The translations under genes were made by a program, and so were the position numbers. The notes beneath the pieces were generated by a model that saw only the letters and a program-made list of their open reading frames with translations, was not told where the DNA came from and ran no database searches. A stretch of DNA of 64,000 nucleotides, taken from Pseudanabaena sp. Chao 1811 (GTDB lineage: Bacteria > Cyanobacteriota > Cyanobacteriia > Pseudanabaenales > Pseudanabaenaceae). Location: NCBI RefSeq assembly GCF_027942295.1, contig NZ_CP101416.1, forward strand, positions 62,001 through 126,000, in the 5' to 3' direction. This document shows, piece after piece, positions 54,110 through 62,759 of the stretch (the stretch's first letter is position 1; each line of letters starts with the position of its first letter).

Positions 54110-55684
54110 TTGACACAGATATTTAGTACGATCGCTTCTCTGCGCGATTATTTACATGCTCAGAAATCAAAACAATTGCTGGGGCAAGTTACCATAGGAC
54201 TTGTACCAACAATGGGTGCTTTACATATTGGGCATTTGAGCCTGATTGATCGCGCTCGCACAGAAAATGCTTGTGTGGTTGTCAGCATTTTTGTAAATCC
54301 TCTCCAATTTGGCGTAGGTGAGGATTTTGAGAGATATCCAAGAACCTTAGACCAAGACTTACAAATCTGCGAAACCGCAGGAGTTGATGCAATTTTTGCG
54401 CCCAATGCTGTTGAAATGGGCGTAAACAATACCCAAGTGACTCAGGTAATCCCACCATTAGGAATGACCGATATTCTCTGTGGGCGATCGCGCATTGGAC
54501 ATTTTCAAGGTGTAGCCACCATCGTGACTAAGCTCTTAAATGTTGTTCAACCCGATCGAGCTTACTTTGGCAACAAAGATGGTCAGCAACTTGCCATTAT
54601 TCGGCAACTGGTCAATGATTTAAATATACCTGTGGAAGTGATTGGCTGCCCAACGGTGCGTGAACCTAGTGGATTAGCCTATAGCTCTCGCAATCAATAT
54701 TTATCAGCAAACGATCGCATTTTGGCGGCACATATTTATCAAAGTTTGCAACAAGCCAAACAGCAGTTTTTCCTATGCCATGAAATTTGTTCCGCATCAC
54801 AAATCCTTGAAGTTGCCCATAATTATTTAGCCAAGCTACCTGAGATCAACCTAGAGTATATTGAATTAGTCGATGCTAAGACCTTGCAACCATGCAGTCA
54901 AATTACGTCTGAAGCAGAGTTAATGCTAGCGATCGCCGCTCGAATTGGAAATACACGCTTAATCGATAACATTTTGCTGAGCCACACAATCACCCCTCGA
55001 AAGCCGATCATTGCGATCGATGGTCCCGCAGGTGCGGGCAAATCTACGGTTACCAAACAAGTTGCCAACAAACTAGGTTTATTATTTTTAGACACGGGCG
55101 CAATGTATCGCAGTGTCACCCTAGCAGTATTACGTGAAGGCATTGACTTACGTGATCACGACAAAATTCAAGACATCGCCGCCAAATCAAAGATTCAACT
55201 ATTTGCCAATCCGATCGCAGGGCAACCAATGCAGGTACTCCTCAATGGCGAAGATATCACTACCGAGATTCGCACCCCCGAAGTCACCGCTAATGTGTCT
55301 ACCATCGCAGCTCAAGCCCCTGTGCGTGAAATTTTAGTCAAGCAACAGCAGCTCATTGGACAGTCTGGTGGGGTGGTAATGGAAGGTCGGGATATCGGAA
55401 CCCATGTATTTCCCGATGCGGAAGTCAAGATATTTTTGACAGCCTCAGCCAAGGAACGTGCTAAACGTCGTCACGCTGATTTAATTGCCCAAGGTCAGGT
55501 TGCCCCCGATCTCGCGACTCTTGAGCAGGAAATTGCCGAACGCGATCGCAAAGACTCCACCCGTGATTCATCTCCGCTAGTTCAAGCCGAGGATGCAACT
55601 TTAGTTGACACAGATGGTCTAACCATAGAAGAAGTGGTCGCCGCTATTGTAAATTTGTATGAAGCCAAGGTGCAAAATCTATGA
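54110..55684 (+). CDS. panC-cmk: Bifunctional pantothenate synthetase/cytidylate kinase
   Basis: 524 residues from TTG 54110, with RBS GAGGTGAG at 54099-54106. PanC domain 1-280 (GLVPTMGALHIGHLSLIDRA, FVNPLQFGVGEDFERYPR, KDGQQLAIIRQLV) and Cmk domain 295-524 with P-loop AIDGPAGAGKSTVTK. PanC joins pantoate and beta-alanine; Cmk phosphorylates CMP/dCMP. The fusion is a cyanobacterial hallmark. The end overlaps lptA by 4 bp. Confidence 0.95.
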   Translation: MTQIFSTIASLRDYLHAQKSKQLLGQVTIGLVPTMGALHIGHLSLIDRARTENACVVVSIFVNPLQFGVGEDFERYPRTLDQDLQICETAGVDAIFAPNAVEMGVNNTQVTQVIPPLGMTDILCGRSRIGHFQGVATIVTKLLNVVQPDRAYFGNKDGQQLAIIRQLVNDLNIPVEVIGCPTVREPSGLAYSSRNQYLSANDRILAAHIYQSLQQAKQQFFLCHEICSASQILEVAHNYLAKLPEINLEYIELVDAKTLQPCSQITSEAELMLAIAARIGNTRLIDNILLSHTITPRKPIIAIDGPAGAGKSTVTKQVANKLGLLFLDTGAMYRSVTLAVLREGIDLRDHDKIQDIAAKSKIQLFANPIAGQPMQVLLNGEDITTEIRTPEVTANVSTIAAQAPVREILVKQQQLIGQSGGVVMEGRDIGTHVFPDAEVKIFLTASAKERAKRRHADLIAQGQVAPDLATLEQEIAERDRKDSTRDSSPLVQAEDATLVDTDGLTIEEVVAAIVNLYEAKVQNL

Positions 55685-56274
55685 AGACATCAATCACTTC
55701 ACTTTTTCAAGGGAAAGAAAAATTTCAAGGGAAAAAAGAAAAAGGAAAAACTAAGCGAACATTAGCAATTAGTAAGTTATTCCTAATTGTGTTGCCGCTT
55801 TTGGCGATCGCCACTAGCTCGTTGCCACCAACACAAGCCCAGTCGGTGAATACAGCACTCACTATCCGTGCCGATGTCCAAGAGGCTAACTCGATTACTG
55901 GCGTAGTCACAGCAACAGGCAATGTAAAAATGAGTTATCCTGCCCGACAGATCGATGCGATCGCCGAGCAAGCACAGTATTTTTCTAAGGAACAGCGCGT
56001 AGTTTTGACGGGCAATGTGATTGTCACGCAGGAAGGAGTCAATAGCATCAAAGCTCAAACCATTACCTATCTTGTCAGCGAAGGTAAATTTGTCGCTTCT
56101 CCCCCCAATAATCAGCAGGTAGAAACCATTTATGTTGTCCCAGATCGTGACGCAACCAGTACGCCTGCAACTTCTGCCTCCCCTGTCACCCAAATCAAAC
56201 CTGCCTTTAAAAAGCAACAAGTCAGCCCACCAACTCTAGAAAATACGTCTGAGAAGTTACCAGCAAAACCATAA
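55681..56274 (+). CDS. lptA: LptA/OstA-like lipopolysaccharide transport protein
   Basis: 197 residues. A basic N-terminus and a signal-peptide-like helix (FLIVLPLLAIATSSLPPTQAQ), then the OstA-type beta-jellyroll repeats (TALTIRADVQEANSITGVVTATGNV, ARQIDAIAEQAQYF, VVLTGNVIVTQEGVNSI) and a Pro/Thr-rich tail. It bridges LPS across the periplasm. Next to lptB and lptF, as expected. ATGA overlap with panC-cmk. Confidence 0.85.
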   Translation: MKTSITSLFQGKEKFQGKKEKGKTKRTLAISKLFLIVLPLLAIATSSLPPTQAQSVNTALTIRADVQEANSITGVVTATGNVKMSYPARQIDAIAEQAQYFSKEQRVVLTGNVIVTQEGVNSIKAQTITYLVSEGKFVASPPNNQQVETIYVVPDRDATSTPATSASPVTQIKPAFKKQQVSPPTLENTSEKLPAKP

Positions 56275-56395
56275 ATGGTAAGACTTAAAGTTACAAGAAA
56301 GTTACAAGAATTTGATGATTCCCATAATTCAGTAATACTGAGGGGTGCGAATCTCCAACATCACTTCCAAAACATATGAGTAATGACATTGAGTA

Positions 56396-57124
56396 ATGCA
56401 AATCACCCTTGACAACGTTAGTAAAAACTACAACGGTAGGCAAGTTGTTCAGCAAGTAAGCCTTACCGTCAAACAGGGAGAAATCGTTGGACTGCTGGGA
56501 CCGAATGGTGCTGGCAAGACCACCTCGTTTTATATGGCGACAGGACTGGTACAACCTGATAGTGGCAGTGTATGGCTTGACCAGCGAGACATTACTCGCT
56601 TACCGATTCATCAAAGAGCTAGGCTAGGGATGGCATATCTGGCACAGGAAGCAACGATTTTTCGGCAGCTCTCGGTGCGAGACAATATCCTCTTAGTAAT
56701 GCAGCAATCCCATGTACCAAAATCAAAACGCCCACACCGTCTACGCACTTTATTAGAAGAGTTTCGCTTGACCAAGATTGCAGATACAATGGGAATCCAA
56801 GTGTCTGGGGGAGAACGTCGCCGCACAGAAATTGCTAGGGCTTTGGCTGTTGGCGAAGAGGGACCAAAATTTATTTTGCTGGATGAGCCTTTTGCGGGGA
56901 TTGACCCGATCGCTGTTAGCGAAATTCAGACCATTATTAGCAATTTGCGCGATCGCAATATGGGGGTTTTGATCACCGACCATAATGTTCGCGAAACACT
57001 GACAATTACGGATCGGGCTTATATCATGCGTGATGGTGAAGTATTTGCCGATGGTTCTAGCCGAGAATTAGCTAACGATCCCGATGTTCGCAAATACTAT
57101 CTTGGCGAAAAATTTCATTTTTAA
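56396..57124 (+). CDS. lptB: LPS export ABC transporter ATPase
   Basis: 242 residues. Walker A GPNGAGKTTSFYMATG, PIHQRARLGMAYLAQE (Q-loop), signature VSGGERRRTEIARAL, Walker B FILLDEPFAGIDP, H-loop DHNVRETL. The family motif YLPQE-like (YLAQEATIFRQL) and length match LptB. Powers LPS extraction with LptF/LptG. Confidence 0.95.
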   Translation: MQITLDNVSKNYNGRQVVQQVSLTVKQGEIVGLLGPNGAGKTTSFYMATGLVQPDSGSVWLDQRDITRLPIHQRARLGMAYLAQEATIFRQLSVRDNILLVMQQSHVPKSKRPHRLRTLLEEFRLTKIADTMGIQVSGGERRRTEIARALAVGEEGPKFILLDEPFAGIDPIAVSEIQTIISNLRDRNMGVLITDHNVRETLTITDRAYIMRDGEVFADGSSRELANDPDVRKYYLGEKFHF

Positions 57125-57207
57125 TGATATTTTTCCATCCTCCATAGGGATGAAAAAATAAAATCGACCCAAAAACCTGTAATCTCGAATAGAGTCATAA
57201 TTCAGAA

Positions 57208-58395
57208 ATGGCAACCTTACAAACGACGCAGCCGAGGAAAAAAGTTACAAACGTGTCGCAGGGATGGCTACCGAAACTATCGATCATGGATCGTTACCTA
57301 TTCACCCAGATGTTAACCCCATTTTTATTCGGGGTGGGGGCATTTTCCTCGGTGATTTTAGCGATCGGATCACTATTTGAACTAATCCGCCTGATCACAG
57401 ATTCGGGACTAAGTATTTGGACAGCCTTCCAGATTTTTGGATACCAAGTCCCCGGATTCATGGTGTATTCGTTTCCAATGTCAATGTTACTCGCAACATT
57501 GCTCTCCTATAGCCGTATGTCTGGAGATGGCGAGACTACGGCTTTACGTAGCTGTGGAGTTAGTACCTATCGCCTAGTCTTACCTGCGTTGGTGCTAAGC
57601 CTATTTGTTACAGGAATGACCTATGTGTTTAATGAAGCGATCGTCCCTGCGGCAAACTGGCAGTCACGAAGTACCTTAAGAGCTGCCCTCAACCAAGAAA
57701 ATCTTCAGTTTAAAAAGCAAGATATTATCTATCAACAATATGGGGAAGTGCCGCAAGAAGATGGCACAACTAGGCAGGGCTTAGTTCGTAGTTTTTATGC
57801 CCGTAACTTTGATGGCAAGGAAATGCGCGGGTTAACGGTTTTAGATTTTTCGCAAGGACAACTTCAGCAAATTTTATCTGCGGAGTCCGCAGTTTGGCTG
57901 CCCGATCAAAATGTCTGGAAATTTAGTAAAGGCACAACCTATCTAGTCGGAGCAGATGGCAACTATCGCAGTATTCTCCGCTTTGATGATCAAAACCTTA
58001 AACTTCCTCGCGCTCCCCTAGATTTAGCCCAAGAGCAACGCAGTACCGAAGAAATGAATATTAGCGATATTCGTCGCAATATTGAGTTGCTACAACAATC
58101 TGGCAATACCAAAGAGATCCGTAAGCTAGAGGTCAGACTGGAGCAAAAGTATGCACTGCCCTTTATCTGTGTCGTATTTGCGATCGTTGGGGCATCTTTG
58201 GGAATGCGCCCCCAACGTACTGGGGCAGCCCTTGGTTTTGGCTTGAGTGTGTTAATTATTTTTGGCTATTACTTACTGCTGTTTATCTGTGGCGCACTCG
58301 GACAAGTTGAGGTTCTCTCACCCCTCGCCGCCGCATGGATGCCAAATCTAATTGGCATGACGGCTGGATTTATTATTCTTGCTCGTGTCACATAA
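57208..58395 (+). CDS. LptF/LptG-family permease
   Basis: 395 residues with six helices in two sets of three around a large periplasmic jellyroll (about residues 130-290). MDRYLFTQMLTPFLFGVGAFSSVIL and MLLATLLSYSRMSGDGETTALRSCG are typical. One permease gene lies next to lptB; the partner is not in this window, or this one works as a homodimer, as often in cyanobacteria. Confidence 0.92.
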   Translation: MATLQTTQPRKKVTNVSQGWLPKLSIMDRYLFTQMLTPFLFGVGAFSSVILAIGSLFELIRLITDSGLSIWTAFQIFGYQVPGFMVYSFPMSMLLATLLSYSRMSGDGETTALRSCGVSTYRLVLPALVLSLFVTGMTYVFNEAIVPAANWQSRSTLRAALNQENLQFKKQDIIYQQYGEVPQEDGTTRQGLVRSFYARNFDGKEMRGLTVLDFSQGQLQQILSAESAVWLPDQNVWKFSKGTTYLVGADGNYRSILRFDDQNLKLPRAPLDLAQEQRSTEEMNISDIRRNIELLQQSGNTKEIRKLEVRLEQKYALPFICVVFAIVGASLGMRPQRTGAALGFGLSVLIIFGYYLLLFICGALGQVEVLSPLAAAWMPNLIGMTAGFIILARVT

Positions 58396-58396
58396 T

Positions 58397-58425
58397 TTAG
58401 AAAATAAGCTTTGCTTATTTTCTAA
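58397..58425. terminator. Bidirectional terminator
   Basis: Perfect 13-bp arms (58397-58409, 58413-58425) around TTT, TTAGAAAATAAGC and complement, between convergent genes; overlaps the Uma2 stop. Confidence 0.85.
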
Positions 58426-59003
58426 TCTTCAGGCTTTTCCTCAAATTGAATTTGTCGATATATATCGCTTACTGCTATTTCGACATTGACCGATTTAAGG
58501 AATAGCCGATCACCTATTCCATACTCAAAAAACACCCATTGCCCCTGATCATTACGCTGAAACACTTCCACAATTGGCTGTTCGACTTGCACTAAAACAT
58601 ACTCTTGCAAAGTCTCGAAACTGCGATATTGCGAAAACTTAAAGCCGCGATCAAATCCTTCGGTCGAAGGTGAGATAACTTCGATAATTAGACAAGGAAA
58701 ACTAACTACTTGGGCATCGTAGCGATCGCGTTCATCGCAAGTAACCACAACATCAGGATAAAAATATTTGTGTCTTGGCTGTACCTGCACCTTAACATCA
58801 GCAATGTAAACTTCGCAGGAGCGATCAGCTAGTGCATTATCTAAGATTTTAGAAAAATTGAGTGAGACTCGATTATGGTTACGGCTACCGCCAGCCATAG
58901 CGATAACTTCACCATCACAAAATTCATGGCGCATTTCTTGGGTTGATTCCCAAGCGAGATATTCTTCATAGGTCATCAATAGGCGATCAGATAAATCAGC
59001 CAT
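58422..59003 (-). CDS. Uma2-family (DUF820) PD-(D/E)XK endonuclease-like protein
   Basis: 193 residues. MTYEEYLAWE, RHEFCDGEVIAMAGGSRNHN, the active-site pattern YPDVVVTC...PCLIIEVISPSTEGFDRG and YRSFETLQEYVLVQ are diagnostic of the Uma2/DUF820 family, extremely expanded in cyanobacteria. The fold is nuclease-like; functions are mostly unknown and many copies are mobile. The catalytic D and E are kept. Confidence 0.93.
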   Translation of the reverse strand: MADLSDRLLMTYEEYLAWESTQEMRHEFCDGEVIAMAGGSRNHNRVSLNFSKILDNALADRSCEVYIADVKVQVQPRHKYFYPDVVVTCDERDRYDAQVVSFPCLIIEVISPSTEGFDRGFKFSQYRSFETLQEYVLVQVEQPIVEVFQRNDQGQWVFFEYGIGDRLFLKSVNVEIAVSDIYRQIQFEEKPED

Positions 59004-59036
59004 ACTGCAAAGAGTTTATACAAATAATTTAAACTT

Positions 59037-59074
59037 GTTAGGATAAACGGCGCTTTGCACCGCCTATCCTAACA
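59037..59074. repeat. Imperfect hairpin upstream of the Uma2 gene
   Basis: GTTAGGATA...TATCCTAAC stem with GGCG/CGCC inside (59037-59074); located between two minus-strand genes. Confidence 0.5.
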
Positions 59075-59095
59075 ACTAGATCAATTTACAAAAAC

Positions 59096-59123
59096 AAAAA
59101 AGCAGCACGAAATACTGCTTTTT
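59096..59123. terminator. Terminator after the 211-aa hypothetical gene
   Basis: AAAAAGCAG/CTGCTTTTT stem with A/T-rich flanks, directly past the stop of the minus-strand gene at 59130. Confidence 0.65.
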
Positions 59124-59129
59124 TTGAGG

Positions 59130-59765
59130 TTATTTTTTCTTGGTGGATTTGCTTACGGGTACTTCCACGATCGCATTGTCAACTTCTGTCACAGACTCAC
59201 TAGTAACTTCCGTGTCATCAGCTTCATTAGCATTAGTCTCACTTTCTACAGGTGCAGCAACTTCAGTCACAACTTCGGGAGCTTTAGCTTCGGAGTTGGG
59301 AGACTTGAGCGCTTCATCGAGGACTTGACGGGCATTCTCAGCTTGCGATCGCGCATCGAGAAACTTCATATTAAGCTGAGCAAAGTTTTTGAGGGTTTTA
59401 AAACCTTCCTTAATGCTATTGATTTGTTCCTCAGAGACAATTTCATCGCTAAACAAAATGTCAATTTGCGATCGCACCTGCATCGCATCAGAGCGCAATT
59501 CTTGAACCTTGATTTTGAGGGTTGCAAGATTATTGAGGATTTGTACAGCTTGGGTAATGGGATCTTCACGATCTTCAGACATGGAAAGTTCTCTCACTTC
59601 GATAAATTGGTCGGGACTAAAGCCATCGGCAAGATCGGTATCGAGTTTGCCTGAGTCCATTAATTCAATCAGTTCTGCCATTGCCTTGTCGCGTGCTTTT
59701 GGCGAATCTTTGCCAGCAACCGTCAAGACAACTTCAGGACTCTGGGCAAGCGTATAGCGCACCAT
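59130..59765 (-). CDS. Cyanobacterial hypothetical protein, 211 aa
   Basis: Starts best at ATG 59765 (MVRYTLAQSPEVVLTV); an ATG 27 bp earlier is less typical. The N-terminal 60 residues look globular (AMAELIELMDSGKLDTDL, DQFIEVRELS), 80-150 are helical with heptads (likely coiled coil), and the last 60 are acidic Glu/Thr/Val-rich with a KSTKKK end. No known domain. Possibly a scaffold or small adaptor (inference only). Confidence 0.65.
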   Translation of the reverse strand: MVRYTLAQSPEVVLTVAGKDSPKARDKAMAELIELMDSGKLDTDLADGFSPDQFIEVRELSMSEDREDPITQAVQILNNLATLKIKVQELRSDAMQVRSQIDILFSDEIVSEEQINSIKEGFKTLKNFAQLNMKFLDARSQAENARQVLDEALKSPNSEAKAPEVVTEVAAPVESETNANEADDTEVTSESVTEVDNAIVEVPVSKSTKKK

Positions 59766-59999
59766 ATTTTTTAACTTAAAGTCGATTTGCAAACAAAATA
59801 CGATCTTAACTTGTTTTTACAGTCAAAACTCGCATAGACAAGCCTTACGGCAAAAACAAAATCCGATCTAAAGTTACGCTTTGTGTCTCATGCGATCGCG
59901 AAATCAAGTTAGTTAAAATCCATTGTCTAGGTTAGGTATCAACTATCTGACCTTATCTAGAAAATGCTGGAATACTATCGAGGATAGTCGTTTGCAAAC

Positions 60000-62675
60000 A
60001 TGGATTCTACCCTCTTAGATCAAATTCGCCACCTATGCCGCGATCGCGCTGCCTATGAACGACTCAAAGCAATTTTGGTGCAGCAGGAACGTGTTCATCA
60101 ACTGAGCTGGGAAGAACGATACAAAAAGCTCATGTCCGTGCCAGATACGGAAACGGAGACCGCCAATGCTTTTAGCAATATTATTGCTAGAGAAAAAGCA
60201 CTCGCCCAACTTGCCGATGCCATTCAGCGATCGCCCTCCTTAGAGCTAGTTTTACAGGTAGCTGTCCAAGTCGCACAGAAACTCCTCCAAGTTGATCGAG
60301 TCGCCATTTTTCGCCGTTATCCCGATGGGCGTGGTGAGTTTGTTACTGATGCGATCGCCTCAGGGATGGTATCTATTGCAGATATGCCCGAAAGACAACT
60401 TCTATTAGCGCGGCATATGATTGATTCTATGCAAACGGAACAATCTCCCCAGATCGTTGACAGTATCCGTAGTTCGAGCTTATCTTCGCATATCATCACA
60501 TTGCTTGAACAGATTGGCATATCCTCCTATACCGCAAACAAAATTTATGCAGGACATGACGCATGGGGGACATTAGTTGCTTTTCATGGCACTGCTTATC
60601 ATGTTTGGTCAGAAAGCGATCGCACTTCTCTCTCCCTAGTTGCGGCTCAGATTGGGATTGCCATCTCTTTAGCCAATCTACGGCAACAGTCTCAAGCCTT
60701 AGCCGAAGATCTGGAAACTCTAAAAGTTGAACTAGATGGTTTACAAAAAACAGTTGCCGAAATTATCGAGAGTGAAACTCAACCGCTAATTGCTGAAGCG
60801 CCAAGTTCTTTAATCTCAAATATAGATGAACCGCTCGTCACGATGTTCTCCCAAGATGTAACGACAGAAGAGCTTGAGAATAACAGTGATGATTTAGAGG
60901 AGGATGATCAGAAAGATTTAGAAGAAGATCATTTTGAGCCTATTAGCCCATTAGAACATCTAGTAGATCAAGATTTGGACGAAGAGATTGGTGAATCAGA
61001 AGCAGATATCGAAGACGTAGAAGACATTGTTGATGAAGATGAGATTGTCGATTCTGAATATATTGCAATATCTCAGAATGGTCTGCCACGCTTATTTTTG
61101 ATTCAGGATATCAAGCCATCATCAAATGAGGACTCTGGAGAACCTGAAGATATTGAAGATATTGAACCAGAAGAAGAAACTGCAAATACAGATGAGCAAG
61201 CAACGCTCATTTCTCATCCAGTTGAAGCAGAAGAGTTAACTAGAGATGAAGAATGCTTGGAGACTGTTCAAGAGAATACTACTGATACTGAAGAGACTCA
61301 AATAGCTGAAAGTGCATCAGAGTTCAGAAGAATTGAGACTGGAGAGGTAATTGTTCATGAGATCAAAGAAATCAATGAACCTGAAGAGGTAATTGTTAAC
61401 GAGGCTAAAGAAATCAATGAATCTGAAGAGACTATTGAAACAGAAAATATATCTAAATCTGAGACAGAGGAGTCTCAATGCGAAGAGATAATTGTTAACG
61501 AGGCTGAAACCACAGATGAGCCTGAAAAGCAACCTGAAGAGGAGATAACTGTTGTTAAATCTGAAGAAGTAAGTGAGAAGGAATCTGAAGTTTTAGAAAC
61601 CTTTGAGATCAAGAGTCTTGACGCAGAGAAAATAGTTGAGCCAGAAATTCTAAATTTACCATCTCCTGCCAATGTTGAAATAGATTCCAATCAACAAGAA
61701 GCGATCGACCCAGAGCCATTGGAACCAATCACTAACGAATCACAACTAGTTGCAGAAGTCTCAGACCTAGAACCATTGGCTCTAGAAGCTCTAGTCGCAC
61801 CAAGAGCCTTGGATGTAGAAAGTAAGGTAGATGACTCTGAGCAGGAGGCGATCGCAACAGAGCCATGCGAGACAAGCAGTAGTAAAGATCAGACTGAGTC
61901 AGATGCAAATTCTGAGATTGCAGCAACATCAGATGGATTAGCCCAACCTGAGCAGGAACCGATCGCCTCAGAAATTGAATTGGAATCTGAAGATGTTGCA
62001 GTAGATATTGCAGAAACTATAGAAACCAAAACTTCCTTATCTACGGAACTAGAAGCGACCGAATCTCCTGCGATAGAGTCAACAGAAAATATTGAGGAAG
62101 AATCGATTGCAGACAATATTGCCGAAAATAATACAGAACACGGAAATGAATCAACATCTGAGGTAGAAATTAGCACTCTAGCAATAGGACAGGAGAAGGA
62201 AGAAATAAAAGATGTAGATGAGAGACCAGAAGAGTTAGCTCCATCAGATCAAGAGAAACTTTCTCAAGCGGATTTAGAAACCTCAAGACCTGATATTTAC
62301 GACGAAGAGCGCGACCCTGCCATAGAACCGCAATTTATGGAAACGATTTTAGCGATCGCAGGTAATGACAGTAAGGGCATCAATTTCTTGTTAAATGTAA
62401 TTGATAGCTATTTAGAAGAAACTCCAAAGCTGGTGCAAGCCATTGACAAGGCAATCGCCCTCAATGATCATCCACGCCTATTGCAAATATTGAATACATT
62501 GCGCTCAAGTAGTGACTATATCGGTGCATTGCCCCTATCCTATCAATGTCGCCAGCTTGAATCGGCGGTGAGAGCTAATTATGTGGTGTTGATTTATGCT
62601 TGCCTATCACAGGTAGCGATCGAAGCTCAAAGGGCTACTGAAGCATTAAGAATCGAGCGATCGCGCTATGTTTAG
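60000..62675 (+). CDS. GAF-domain protein with long acidic linker and degenerate Hpt domain
   Basis: 891 residues. GAF domain about 45-235 (with VQVAQKLLQVDRVAIFRRYPDG), a short coiled coil (235-262), an acidic low-complexity stretch of about 500 residues (265-775) rich in Glu/Asp with EE/ID repeats, and a C-terminal four-helix Hpt-like domain (780-891). The place of the phosphorylated histidine (A-H-x-L-K-G-S) reads LNTLRSSSDYIGA: Asn832 replaces His, so it cannot accept a phosphate there. It is followed 85 bp later by a Ser/Thr kinase gene. Role unknown. Confidence 0.8.
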   Translation: MDSTLLDQIRHLCRDRAAYERLKAILVQQERVHQLSWEERYKKLMSVPDTETETANAFSNIIAREKALAQLADAIQRSPSLELVLQVAVQVAQKLLQVDRVAIFRRYPDGRGEFVTDAIASGMVSIADMPERQLLLARHMIDSMQTEQSPQIVDSIRSSSLSSHIITLLEQIGISSYTANKIYAGHDAWGTLVAFHGTAYHVWSESDRTSLSLVAAQIGIAISLANLRQQSQALAEDLETLKVELDGLQKTVAEIIESETQPLIAEAPSSLISNIDEPLVTMFSQDVTTEELENNSDDLEEDDQKDLEEDHFEPISPLEHLVDQDLDEEIGESEADIEDVEDIVDEDEIVDSEYIAISQNGLPRLFLIQDIKPSSNEDSGEPEDIEDIEPEEETANTDEQATLISHPVEAEELTRDEECLETVQENTTDTEETQIAESASEFRRIETGEVIVHEIKEINEPEEVIVNEAKEINESEETIETENISKSETEESQCEEIIVNEAETTDEPEKQPEEEITVVKSEEVSEKESEVLETFEIKSLDAEKIVEPEILNLPSPANVEIDSNQQEAIDPEPLEPITNESQLVAEVSDLEPLALEALVAPRALDVESKVDDSEQEAIATEPCETSSSKDQTESDANSEIAATSDGLAQPEQEPIASEIELESEDVAVDIAETIETKTSLSTELEATESPAIESTENIEEESIADNIAENNTEHGNESTSEVEISTLAIGQEKEEIKDVDERPEELAPSDQEKLSQADLETSRPDIYDEERDPAIEPQFMETILAIAGNDSKGINFLLNVIDSYLEETPKLVQAIDKAIALNDHPRLLQILNTLRSSSDYIGALPLSYQCRQLESAVRANYVVLIYACLSQVAIEAQRATEALRIERSRYV

Positions 62676-62759
62676 GCATAGACATTATCAATCAAATATA
62701 GCTCTGGTGCTTTAGGGCAAAGCATTGTAAGGTTGCATTGTGGACTCATACAAAACTGC

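Noticed and set aside
59124-59654. Plus-strand 176-codon frame
   Set aside because: Antisense to the 211-aa hypothetical gene and starts inside its terminator.
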